In this document: positions 22,845 to 30,323 of the stretch, in pieces
How positions within the stretch are numbered: position 1 is the first letter of the stretch
Layout of the letters: each line of letters opens with the position of its first letter
Assembly (NCBI GenBank): GCA_045546735.1
Contig: JAZQDJ010000015.1
Span: 1 to 34,368, forward strand
Source of the DNA: SVFI01 sp045546735
GTDB lineage: Bacteria > Bacillota > Clostridia > Lachnospirales > Lachnospiraceae
Length of the DNA: 34,368 bases
Direction: 5' to 3'
Notes under the pieces: model-generated
Database searches by the model: none
What the model was told of the DNA's origin: nothing
What the model saw: the letters and a program-made list of their open reading frames with translations, nothing else
Program-made: the position numbers and the translations under genes

Positions 22845-23975
22845 ATGATTTACAGAGAATTTCAGGGAAAGCAGTTGTCGATGCTCGGACTCGGTGCGAT
22901 GCGACTTCCGCTAAGTAGCAAAAATGATGCAGACATTGACGTGACGGCAGCAGAGGAAATGGTTGCCTATGCAATGGAACACGGAATCAATTATTATGAT
23001 ACGGCTTGGGGATATCACAACGGACAGTCTGAAATTGTGCTCGGCGAGATTTTAAAGAAATATCCACGCGAGTCTTATTATCTGGCAAGTAAATTTCCGG
23101 GCTATGACATTTCCAACATGAATAAGGTGGAGGAAATCTTTGAAAAACAGCTGGAAAAAACACAGAAGGAATATTTTGATTTTTATTTGTTCCACAATGT
23201 GTGCGAGATAAATATCGATGCATATTTGGATGAGAAATACGGAATTTTCGAATATTTAGTAAAACAGAAGGAAAGCGGACGCATTCGTCATCTCGGTTTT
23301 TCGGCGCATGGCAGTTATGATGTGATAGAGAGATTTCTGAAAAAGTACGGGCATGCGATGGAGTTTTGTCAACTTCAGATTAACTATATTGACTGGGAAT
23401 TCCAGAAAGTAAATAAAAAAGTTGAACTTGTAAGTTCTTACGGTATTCCGGTTTGGGTAATGGAGCCGCTTAGGGGAGGCAAACTTGCCCACGTTTCCAA
23501 AGAATATGAGACGAAGTTAAAAGAATGCCGTCCGCAGGAGACAGTGCCGGGATGGGCGTTCCGCTATCTGCAGAGTATTCCGGAGGTCAAAGTAATTTTG
23601 TCCGGAATGTCAAATATGCAACAGCTTGCGGAGAATATTAAGACCTTTGAGACAGACGAGCCGCTCAATCAGGAAGAAATGCAGTGCATCAAAGATATTG
23701 CGGGTGAAATGGTCGGAAAGATTGCACTTCCTTGTACAGCTTGCAGATACTGCACAACGAAGTGTCCGAAGGGACTGGATATTCCGACGCTTCTGGAACT
23801 TTACAATGAACATATTTTTACCGGCGGCGGATTTTTGCCGGAGTTTGGACTTATGGCAATCGACAAAGAGAAGCATCCGGATGCGTGTGTCGGTTGTAAA
23901 AGCTGCGAGGCGGTTTGTCCGCAGCAGATTAAGATATCAGAGGCGCTTAAGGATTTTGCGTCTAAAATGAAATAA
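22845..23975 (+). CDS. aldo/keto reductase with C-terminal double 4Fe-4S domain (second copy)
   Basis: A 376-aa paralogue in architecture of the 18869 gene. The tetrad is Asp52, Tyr57, Lys83 and His117 (YYDTAWGYHNG, ASKFPG, YLFHN). The C-terminal clusters are CTACRYCTTKCPKG and CVGCKSCEAVCPQQ. I chose ATG 22845 with AGGTGAGG 6 bases upstream. GTG 22833 overlaps that site. The gene has its own promoter and an upstream terminator, and is followed 15 bases later by an ECF S component gene. It is probably a ferredoxin-linked carbonyl reductase. The substrate is unknown. Confidence 0.9.
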   Translation: MIYREFQGKQLSMLGLGAMRLPLSSKNDADIDVTAAEEMVAYAMEHGINYYDTAWGYHNGQSEIVLGEILKKYPRESYYLASKFPGYDISNMNKVEEIFEKQLEKTQKEYFDFYLFHNVCEINIDAYLDEKYGIFEYLVKQKESGRIRHLGFSAHGSYDVIERFLKKYGHAMEFCQLQINYIDWEFQKVNKKVELVSSYGIPVWVMEPLRGGKLAHVSKEYETKLKECRPQETVPGWAFRYLQSIPEVKVILSGMSNMQQLAENIKTFETDEPLNQEEMQCIKDIAGEMVGKIALPCTACRYCTTKCPKGLDIPTLLELYNEHIFTGGGFLPEFGLMAIDKEKHPDACVGCKSCEAVCPQQIKISEALKDFASKMK

Positions 23976-23990
23976 AAGGGAGAAAAAGGA

Positions 23991-24530
23991 ATGAAAAGTA
24001 TAGCGATTAGATTTGCAAAGATAAGAACAAAGACAATAGCAGTTGCAGCAGCAGTTGCAGCAGCAGTTGTGCTTCCGCAGATAGCACACCTTCTGGGCGC
24101 GGCGCTCGGAGCAGGGAGCGGTGTCGGAGAGATGTTTCTTCCGATGCACTTGCCGGTGCTTTTTATAGGGGCACTGCTCGGACCGTGGGCAGGAATGGCT
24201 GCGGGGGTTCTTTCACCGATAGCAAGCCATTTGATTACAGGAATGCCTGTGTCGGCGATGTTACCGTTTCTTGTCATAGAGCTTGGTGTGTACGGGCTTA
24301 CTGCAGGATGGATGAAAAACAAATTATGTAAACCTATAATGCGTATTCTTACAGCGCAGATTGCGGGAAGAGTAGCAAGAAGTCTGGCGATGGTAGCAGC
24401 ATTTTATTTGCTCGGAAGTTCTCTTCCGCTTCATGCGTGCTGGACATATATTACAGCCGGTGTGTGGGGAATTGCCATCCAGCTTCTCATTTTGCCGGTA
24501 CTGCTTACGGTTATTGAAAAGAGAGGATAA
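23991..24530 (+). CDS. ECF transporter S component (substrate unassigned)
   Basis: A 179-aa hydrophobic protein with about five to six helices. The segment FLPMHLPVLFIGALLGPWAGMAAG, followed by SPIASHLITGMP, is typical of ECF S components for vitamins or their precursors. The N-terminus is basic and its helix is Ala/Val-rich. ATG 23991 follows GGGAG and AAGGA sites. The next gene starts 3 bases after the stop and the antiporter gene follows, so 23991-26293 is probably one operon. Which vitamin it binds cannot be read from sequence. Confidence 0.82.
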   Translation: MKSIAIRFAKIRTKTIAVAAAVAAAVVLPQIAHLLGAALGAGSGVGEMFLPMHLPVLFIGALLGPWAGMAAGVLSPIASHLITGMPVSAMLPFLVIELGVYGLTAGWMKNKLCKPIMRILTAQIAGRVARSLAMVAAFYLLGSSLPLHACWTYITAGVWGIAIQLLILPVLLTVIEKRG

Positions 24531-24533
24531 TTC

Positions 24534-24965
24534 ATGGCGGAGACAGACATAATAAAAGCGCGCCGAATGATGGAAGAGCAGCAGTTAACTTGTTCGTTTG
24601 TATCAGGCGAATCGGTTTACATAAGTCAAGAAAGAGGCGTTAAGCCTCTGTTGGATTGTTATAAAGAAAAAAAGATGACGTCCGGTTTTTCGGCGGCAGA
24701 CAAAGTAGTCGGAAAAGCGGCGGCGTTTCTGTATGTTTTGCTCGGTGCAAAAGAACTTTATGCGCAAGTACTCAGTAAACCTGCACTTGAGGTTTTACAA
24801 AAAAACGGAATTGCGGTAAGTTACGGACAACTGACAGATGCGATAAACAACAGGGCAGGAGATGGGTTTTGCCCGATGGAGACGGCAGTACTTTTGATCG
24901 AAGAACCATTGGAGGCTCTTGAAGCAATAGAAAAAACAAGGATTGCTTTGCAAAAAGCACCTTGA
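24534..24965 (+). CDS. DUF1893 protein (cytidine deaminase-like fold)
   Basis: A 143-aa protein of the DUF1893 family, whose known structure resembles the cytidine deaminase fold. Matching features are the N-terminal ARRMMEEQQLTCSFV, the central DKVVGKAAAFLYVLLGA and the C-terminal GFCPMETAVL. The family's activity is not established. ATG 24534 is 3 bases past the previous stop, with GAGAGGA inside the end of the upstream gene. It sits between an S component and an antiporter gene. Confidence 0.85.
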   Translation: MAETDIIKARRMMEEQQLTCSFVSGESVYISQERGVKPLLDCYKEKKMTSGFSAADKVVGKAAAFLYVLLGAKELYAQVLSKPALEVLQKNGIAVSYGQLTDAINNRAGDGFCPMETAVLLIEEPLEALEAIEKTRIALQKAP

Positions 24966-24982
24966 CAGAAGGAGACAATAAA

Positions 24983-26293
24983 ATGAAAAAAGAGAATTAT
25001 AAAGCATTATTACCAATCGGCGTATTTCTTGTGCTGTACTTGGGACTCGGTATTTTGTTTGAGTATGTGCTCAAGATTGAGATGGGATTTTATAATATTC
25101 CGATTGTAGTTATCTTTCTTGTGGCACTTTTGGTGGCATGTCTGCAGAATCCGAAGCTGAAGTTTGATGACAAATTGGAAATTATGGCAAAAGGTGCCGG
25201 CGATAAAAATATTATGACGATGGTTCTTATTTTCCTTGTGGCAGGTATTTTTGTCGGTGTTGTCGGCAGGAGTAGTGCAGAAAGCGTTGCTTATTGCTTA
25301 CTTTCGATGATTCCGTCACAGTTTGCAGTACTTGTTCTTTTTGTGGTAAGTGCATTTGTATCACTTGCGATGGGAACAAGTGTAGGAACTATTACATTAA
25401 TCACCCCGATTGCAGTGGCAATTGCAGGAAGTACGGGATTTGATGTAGCTTTTTGTGTGGGATCTGTTGTCGGTGGTTCTATGTTTGGTGACAATCTTTC
25501 ATTTATTTCAGATACAACGATTGCGGCCTGTAACGGTCAGGGTTGTCAGATGAAGGATAAATTTAACCAAAACTTCGGTATTGCCCTTCCGGCGGCTATT
25601 TTGACAGGTGTGATTATCACAATTAAATCACTCGGAACGGATGTCGGCGCAGCGACAGTTCCGGAATACAATTTAATTCAGGTGATTCCGTATATTTTAG
25701 TCCTGATTGGTGGAATTGTCGGAATGAATGTGTTTGTAGTATTGCTGATTGGTATTGTGACAGGTTCTGTCATTATGCTTGCGACAGGTGCGGTGAAAGC
25801 GACAGAAATTCTTGGAAATATGGGTGCAGGTGCTTCCGGAATGTTTGAGACAGCGATGGTAGCAATTTTAGTATCTGCAATTTGTGCGTTGATTCAGGAG
25901 TATGGCGGATTTGCAGCGCTTCTTTCGTTGATTAAGAAAACATTTAAAGGGAAGAAGGGCGGACAGCTCGGTATGGGGCTGTTGGTAGGTGCCATGGATG
26001 TTGCAACGGCGAATAATACAGTGGCTATTGTTATGGCAAACCCGATTGCAAAGGAAATTGCAAAGGAATATGATATTTCGTCGAAAAAAGCAGCATCGAT
26101 TCTCGATACATTTTCATGTATTTTCCAGGGAGTGATTCCTTACGGTGCGCAGATGCTTGTGGCGGTTTCGGTGGCAGCAGAACTTGGGGCGGGAGTGTCA
26201 GCATTCCAAATTATGCCAAATCTTTTCTACCCATATATGTTGCTCCTCAGTTCGCTCGTATTTATTTATTTAATCCCGGAAAAGAAAAAATAA
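24983..26293 (+). CDS. NhaC-superfamily Na+/H+ antiporter-like permease
   Basis: A 436-aa membrane protein with about 11-12 helices. GTSVGTITLITPIAVAIAG, GGSMFGDNLSFISDTTIAA and AMDVATANNTVAI are the conserved NhaC/ion-transporter segments, in duplicated arrangement. Some relatives carry amino or organic acids, so the substrate is not certain. I chose ATG 24983 with AAGGAGAC about 8 bases upstream rather than TTG 24962, which lies inside the previous gene. A strong terminator follows. Confidence 0.88.
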   Translation: MKKENYKALLPIGVFLVLYLGLGILFEYVLKIEMGFYNIPIVVIFLVALLVACLQNPKLKFDDKLEIMAKGAGDKNIMTMVLIFLVAGIFVGVVGRSSAESVAYCLLSMIPSQFAVLVLFVVSAFVSLAMGTSVGTITLITPIAVAIAGSTGFDVAFCVGSVVGGSMFGDNLSFISDTTIAACNGQGCQMKDKFNQNFGIALPAAILTGVIITIKSLGTDVGAATVPEYNLIQVIPYILVLIGGIVGMNVFVVLLIGIVTGSVIMLATGAVKATEILGNMGAGASGMFETAMVAILVSAICALIQEYGGFAALLSLIKKTFKGKKGGQLGMGLLVGAMDVATANNTVAIVMANPIAKEIAKEYDISSKKAASILDTFSCIFQGVIPYGAQMLVAVSVAAELGAGVSAFQIMPNLFYPYMLLLSSLVFIYLIPEKKK

Positions 26294-26309
26294 CATATGA
26301 AATGAAAGT

Positions 26310-26344
26310 GGCTGCCCCGATATTGTTCGGGACAGCCTTTTTTT
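26310..26344 (+). terminator. intrinsic terminator between convergent genes
   Basis: An 11-bp stem with one mismatch (26310-26320 with 26327-26337, loop TATTGT-type) is followed by TTTTTTT. It ends the antiporter transcript and abuts the stop of the convergent minus-strand gene. Confidence 0.9.
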
Positions 26345-26687
26345 AATCTTCTTTATCAGATGAGAAAAGGAACGGGCCGTCATCATCAGATGTGATATCT
26401 TTGCATGGAGTGCAGTCGCAGTCTACATATGTATCGCCGACTTTTACAGTTGCTCCGAATTCAACAGGAAGATCAATCTGGATTTTTTGTGAAATGACAA
26501 AATCACATTTTCCGTTTACTTTACCGCTGCATTCACTGCAGGTGTTGTTGATGATAGCAGAACCGCGGCATTTTACGGTGGCAGGACCGGTCACTGCATA
26601 AGGACTGATGGAGACAGGAAGACAGACGGTTGCGGATTGTGAGCCGATGGTCGGACAAGTTTGGTTACATGATTCATTGATATTCAT
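26343..26687 (-). CDS. small Cys-rich protein, possibly spore-associated
   Basis: A 114-aa protein of unknown function with nine cysteines, several in pairs (SCNQTC, TCSEC, DCDCTPC). It contains beta-type segments (VCLPVSISPYAVTGPATVKCRGSA, about 21-44) reminiscent of Clostridial spore coat and DUF3794-like proteins, and an acidic C-terminus (SDDDGP ... SDKED). AGAGGATATCCCT precedes the ATG, with GAGG about 8 bases away. A sequence fitting the sigma-K/E -10 consensus lies 32 bases upstream of the start. The spore link is an inference. It is the only gene on this strand between two antiporter genes. Confidence 0.7.
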   Translation of the reverse strand: MNINESCNQTCPTIGSQSATVCLPVSISPYAVTGPATVKCRGSAIINNTCSECSGKVNGKCDFVISQKIQIDLPVEFGATVKVGDTYVDCDCTPCKDITSDDDGPFLFSSDKED

Positions 26688-26718
26688 AGGGATATCCTCT
26701 TTTCGGAAACTGTTAGTG

Positions 26719-26746
26719 TATTATATGTATTTATGAGAAAAAATGT
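26719..26746 (-). promoter_or_regulatory. possible sporulation sigma (K/E-type) promoter
   Basis: On the minus strand, CATATAATA (26727-26719) fits CATANNNTA and AC (26746-26745) lies 17 bases upstream, as in sigma-K promoters. It also contains TATAAT, so a sigma-A reading without a good -35 is the alternative. Confidence 0.35.
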
Positions 26747-26836
26747 GCAGGTTCTGTGATTTTTTCTTTTCTCAATGATGTATACATGGTATACTTGTTA
26801 TAGTTTCGAACAAATTTTACTTATGGAGGAAAAAAC

Positions 26837-28345
26837 ATGGAAGGTACATTTTGGGCACTGGTGCCGCCGATTCTTGCAATTGCGTTGGCGCTTATTACAA
26901 AAGAAGTTTATTTTTCGTTACTTGCCGGAATCTGTGTAGGGGCACTTCTTTATACGGATTTTGCTGTCGGTGCAGCGATGGAGACCACGGTTAACATTAT
27001 GAGTGGTAAGGTTGCTGATAATATCAGTATTATCATTTTTCTTGTTCTGCTTGGTATGCTTGTGGCGTTGATGTCAAAATCAGGAGCATCCAAAGCATAT
27101 GGTGAATGGGCTGTAAAGAACATCAAATCGAAAAGAGGAGCGCTTTTTGCAACTTCCGGACTCGGAGTTCTCATTTTCGTAGATGACTATTTTAACTGTC
27201 TGACGGTAGGAACAATTATGAGCCCTATTACAGACAAACAAAAGATTTCAAGAGCAAAGCTTGCATATATTATTGATGCGACAGCAGCGCCTGTTTGTAT
27301 TATTGCACCGGTTTCAAGCTGGGCAGCAGCGGTAAGCTCATCGCTTCCTGAGGGAACAGGACTGGATGGTTTTGCTTTGTTCCTGCAGTCGATTCCGTAT
27401 AACTATTATGCTCTGTTTACACTTCTTATGGTATTTTTGCTTATTGTTTGGGATTTTGATTTCGGTAAGATGAAAAAATACGAGGAAGCTTACGGAACAA
27501 AAATCACAGGTGAGGCAGATGCGAATGTTGAGACTTATAAAGCGACAGGAAACGGAAAAGTAAAAGACTTAATTATTCCGATTGCTCTTTTGATCGTGTT
27601 CTGTATTGCAGCTATGCTTTATACAGGTGGTATTTTGGAAGGCGCAAGCATCAAGGATGCATTTGCGAATTGTTCCTCTGCATATTCACTTGTTATTGGT
27701 TCGTTCTTTACAATGATAGCGACTGCTATTTTATACTTGCCTAGAAAAGTTATTACATTCCGCCAGTTTGCAGATTCTCTTGCAGAGGGATTCAAGGCGA
27801 TGGTTCCTGCAATTTTAATTTTGACATTTGCATGGACACTTAGTGGTATTTGCGGTGATGAATATTTAAATATCGGTAGTTATGTAAGCGGTCTGGTTTC
27901 TGAGAGTAATATTCCTCTTGCTGTAATTCCGATTATTTTCTTCGCAGTAGCTTTAGGACTTGCGTTTGCAACAGGTACTTCTTGGGGAACGTTCAGTATC
28001 CTGCTTCCGATTGTTTGCACAATTTTTGCTAATGACTCGTCCACACTCATGGTGATTTCTATGTCAGCGGTTATGGCAGGTGCGGTTTGTGGTGACCATG
28101 TATCACCGATTTCCGATACGACGATTCTTTCGTCCACAGGCGCAGGATGTAATCATATCGAGCATGTAAATACACAGCTTCCGTATGCTATGTTTATTGC
28201 AGTGATTTGTTGTGTATCTTATCTGATTGCAGGCTTTACAAACAATGGTTATATCGGACTTGTTATCGGACTTGTGCTGACAGCACTTAGTCTTTTGATT
28301 ATTAAAGTAAAAGCAAAGAAAGAAGGCAGTAAGAGTGCAGCCTAA
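26837..28345 (+). CDS. NhaC-family Na+/H+ antiporter
   Basis: A 502-aa membrane protein with about 12 helices. It starts EGTFWALVPPILAIALALITKEV, as in NhaC-type antiporters. Other conserved parts are IFVDDYFNCLTVGTIMSPITD, DATAAPVCIIAPVSSWAA, FATGTSWGTFSILLPI and GDHVSPISDTTILSSTGAGC, the two half-site motifs of the family. GGAGG precedes ATG 26837. Upstream, GTATACATGGTATAC (26780-26794) contains a TATACT -10 (26790-26795) and could be an operator. It is not closely similar to the 24983 protein. The DUF6472 gene overlaps its 3' end by 11 bases. Confidence 0.92.
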   Translation: MEGTFWALVPPILAIALALITKEVYFSLLAGICVGALLYTDFAVGAAMETTVNIMSGKVADNISIIIFLVLLGMLVALMSKSGASKAYGEWAVKNIKSKRGALFATSGLGVLIFVDDYFNCLTVGTIMSPITDKQKISRAKLAYIIDATAAPVCIIAPVSSWAAAVSSSLPEGTGLDGFALFLQSIPYNYYALFTLLMVFLLIVWDFDFGKMKKYEEAYGTKITGEADANVETYKATGNGKVKDLIIPIALLIVFCIAAMLYTGGILEGASIKDAFANCSSAYSLVIGSFFTMIATAILYLPRKVITFRQFADSLAEGFKAMVPAILILTFAWTLSGICGDEYLNIGSYVSGLVSESNIPLAVIPIIFFAVALGLAFATGTSWGTFSILLPIVCTIFANDSSTLMVISMSAVMAGAVCGDHVSPISDTTILSSTGAGCNHIEHVNTQLPYAMFIAVICCVSYLIAGFTNNGYIGLVIGLVLTALSLLIIKVKAKKEGSKSAA

Positions 28346-28541
28346 ATCAAAAAAGACACAGACGCAGCAGTCAAATTGCGATACATGCATTAATTATGTA
28401 TATGATGACGATTATGAATGTTATTGCTGTGAGATGAATTTAGATGAAGATGAGATGGCCAAGTTTTTGGCGGATAGTTTCCGTGATTGTCCGTATTATC
28501 AGTTGGATAATGAATATCTCATCGTAAGACATCAGATGTAA
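28335..28541 (+). CDS. DUF6472 family small Cys-rich protein
   Basis: A 68-aa protein with CDTCINYVYDDDYECYCC, MNLDEDEMAKFL and CPYYQLDNEYLIVRHQM. This is the usual pattern of the DUF6472 family, common in Clostridia and probably metal-binding through its five cysteines. The start is GTG 28335, inside the end of the antiporter gene, with an AAGG-type site before it. It is translationally coupled to that gene and followed by a terminator. The cellular role is not known. Confidence 0.85.
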   Translation: MQPKSKKTQTQQSNCDTCINYVYDDDYECYCCEMNLDEDEMAKFLADSFRDCPYYQLDNEYLIVRHQM

Positions 28542-28561
28542 GAGAAATATGAGAATTTGAG

Positions 28562-28599
28562 AGGACGTCCGGAGCTGGAAGGCTTTGGATGTCCTTTTT
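28562..28599 (+). terminator. intrinsic terminator after the DUF6472 gene
   Basis: A 9-bp stem with one G-T pair (28562-28570 with 28587-28595, 16-base loop) is followed by TTTT. Confidence 0.65.
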
Positions 28600-28630
28600 G
28601 GTGGGGGAGTGTTGTTTGAGCGCGCTTTCG

Positions 28631-28848
28631 GTGGGCAAGAAATGCCTGATTTTCAACTAAACTTGCCCAGTCGCCGAGGACAGGGAAGGGGAAACCAAAG
28701 CCAAAGTGGGCAAGAAATGCCTAATTTTCAACTCAACTTGCCCAGTCGTCGAGGACAGGGAAGGGGAAACCAAAGCCAGAGTGGGCAAGAAATGCCTAAT
28801 TTTCAACTAAACTTGCCCATGCGCCGAGGACAGGGAAGGGAAAAACCA
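28631..28848 (+). repeat. three tandem 75-bp repeats, each with the 38-bp palindromic element
   Basis: Units begin at 28631, 28706 and 28781 (period 75), each starting GTGGGCAAGAAATGCCT. Units 1 and 2 differ at 4 of 75 positions. Unit 3 diverges after its palindrome and runs into a terminator hairpin. Each contains TGGGCAA-N24-TTGCCCA (28632-28669, 28707-28744, 28782-28819) and a purine-rich second half. The array occupies most of the 352-base gap 28542-28893. Because 75 is a multiple of three, one frame stays open (from TTG 28585 or TTG 28612 to 28899, with a 25-residue repeat). I do not call it a gene. Confidence 0.9.
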
Positions 28849-28880
28849 AAAAGACCACTGCAATATGTGCAGTGGTCTTT
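28843..28880 (-). terminator. intrinsic terminator of the ABC transporter operon
   Basis: A perfect 13-bp stem (28850-28862 with 28868-28880, loop ATATG-type). On the minus strand it is followed by TTTTTGGTTTTT, so it ends the operon lying to its right. Confidence 0.85.
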
Positions 28881-28893
28881 CGAAAAATCAAAC

Positions 28894-29634
28894 TTATAAT
28901 ATCTTTGCAAGGAATGACTGAAGTCTTTCGCTTTGCGGATTGTCAAACAACTCATTCGGAGTGTTTTCTTCTAAAATCTTGCCTTCATCAATAAACATGA
29001 CACGGCTTGCCACTTCTTTGGCAAATCCCATTTCGTGTGTCACAATCAACATTGTCATGCCGTTTCTGGCAAGATCTTTCATAACATCGAGAACCTCGCC
29101 GACCATCTCAGGATCGAGGGCAGAAGTCGGTTCGTCGAAAAGAATTACGTCCGGATCCATGCAGAGGGAACGCACGATGGCGATACGCTGCTTTTGGCCG
29201 CCGGATAACTGGTTTGGATACGCATGTGCTTTATCCGGTAATCCGACACGCTCTAAATAATCCATAGCCATCTTGGTAGCTTCCTTTTCGGAAAGACCGC
29301 GGAGCTTCATAGGAGCAAGCGTCATGTTCTGCAGAATCGTCAGATGCGGAAACAAATGGAAGTGCTGGAACACCATTCCGATTTTCTGACGATATTTATC
29401 AATGTTAACATTTTTGTCTGTAATATTTTGGCCTTCGAAAAAGATATTTCCTTCTGTAGGCATTTCCAATAAGTTTAAGGAACGCAGGAAAGTCGATTTT
29501 CCGGAACCGGATGGCCCGATGATAACAACAACCTCGCCCTTTTGAATGTCTGTTGAAATATGGTCAAGTACAAGACCGCTTCCGAACGATTTGCACAAGC
29601 CGTCAATATGAAACAGTGTTTGATTATCGCTCAT
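28894..29634 (-). CDS. amino-acid ABC transporter ATP-binding protein (GlnQ-type)
   Basis: A 246-aa ATPase of the polar amino-acid ABC importer family. All motifs are present: GPSGSGKST (40-48, Walker A), Gln90 in MVFQHFHLFPH, LSGGQ (143-147), ILFDEP (164-169, Walker B, Glu168) and His200 in VTHEMGFA. Length is standard. Its start overlaps the permease gene by 11 bases, so both are translated from one message with the binding-protein gene first. The operon is ended by the hairpin at 28843-28880. The amino acid carried cannot be fixed from this subunit. Confidence 0.96.
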   Translation of the reverse strand: MSDNQTLFHIDGLCKSFGSGLVLDHISTDIQKGEVVVIIGPSGSGKSTFLRSLNLLEMPTEGNIFFEGQNITDKNVNIDKYRQKIGMVFQHFHLFPHLTILQNMTLAPMKLRGLSEKEATKMAMDYLERVGLPDKAHAYPNQLSGGQKQRIAIVRSLCMDPDVILFDEPTSALDPEMVGEVLDVMKDLARNGMTMLIVTHEMGFAKEVASRVMFIDEGKILEENTPNELFDNPQSERLQSFLAKIL

Positions 29635-30313
29635 TGCTACGCAACCTCCTCTCGAGAAGTGTTACCAAACGAGATAATATCACAACCATGACAAGATAGA
29701 TAAGAGCAACTGCAATCAATGGCAGGAATGCTTCGTAGGTACGGCTGCGGATGATATCTCCACCACGGGTTAAGTCCATCAAACCGATGTAACCGCAGAT
29801 AGAGGTTTCCTTTAAAAGGACAATAAACTCGTTGGCAAGTGCCGGAAGCACGTTTTTGAAGGCTTGTGGCATAATGATGTACCACATGGTCTTTCCGTAA
29901 GAAAAACCGAGGCTTCGACCGGCTTCGAACTGTCCGTTGTCAATCGACATGATACCGGAACGGACAATCTCGGCAACGTAGGCACCTGAATTGATACCGA
30001 AAGACAGAATAGCTACAATCGTCTTACTGATCGAAGAAGAACCGAAAATGACGTAGTACATAATGAGAAGCTGTACCATGGCAGGAGTTCCCCGGATAAT
30101 GGTCAAATACAGATTACAAACTGTATTCCAAAATTTGAGTTTTCCTGTTTTGTCATAGGTAGAGCGGATAATCGCAACAAGGAAACCGAGTGCGATACCG
30201 ATCAACGCTGAAAAGAAAGTAATCAGCAATGTGGTTCCGAGACCTTCTACAAGATACATGTAGCGGTTATCGTCTATAAAATTGTTTTGAAAGCTTGCAA
30301 TAAAATCATTCAC
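29624..30313 (-). CDS. amino-acid ABC transporter permease
   Basis: A 229-aa inner-membrane subunit of the HisM/GlnP type with about five helices. The helix starting YLVEGLGTTLLITFFSALIG is the typical opening. The coupling segment that docks on the ATPase is EAGRSLGFSYGKTMWYIIMPQAF with the following NVLPALANEF. ATG 30313 has AGGTGA upstream in the 10-base gap after the binding-protein gene. It overlaps the ATPase gene. A single permease gene suggests a homodimeric channel. Confidence 0.95.
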   Translation of the reverse strand: MNDFIASFQNNFIDDNRYMYLVEGLGTTLLITFFSALIGIALGFLVAIIRSTYDKTGKLKFWNTVCNLYLTIIRGTPAMVQLLIMYYVIFGSSSISKTIVAILSFGINSGAYVAEIVRSGIMSIDNGQFEAGRSLGFSYGKTMWYIIMPQAFKNVLPALANEFIVLLKETSICGYIGLMDLTRGGDIIRSRTYEAFLPLIAVALIYLVMVVILSRLVTLLERRLRSNER

Positions 30314-30323
30314 GAAAATTCAC

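Noticed and set aside
28585..28899. A 104-codon frame over the 75-bp repeats as a protein gene
   Set aside because: Its first TTG is inside the terminator of the upstream gene, its 3' end crosses the ABC operon terminator, and the open frame follows from a repeat length divisible by three. It is kept as a repeat and flagged in the findings because the unit differences are mostly third-position.
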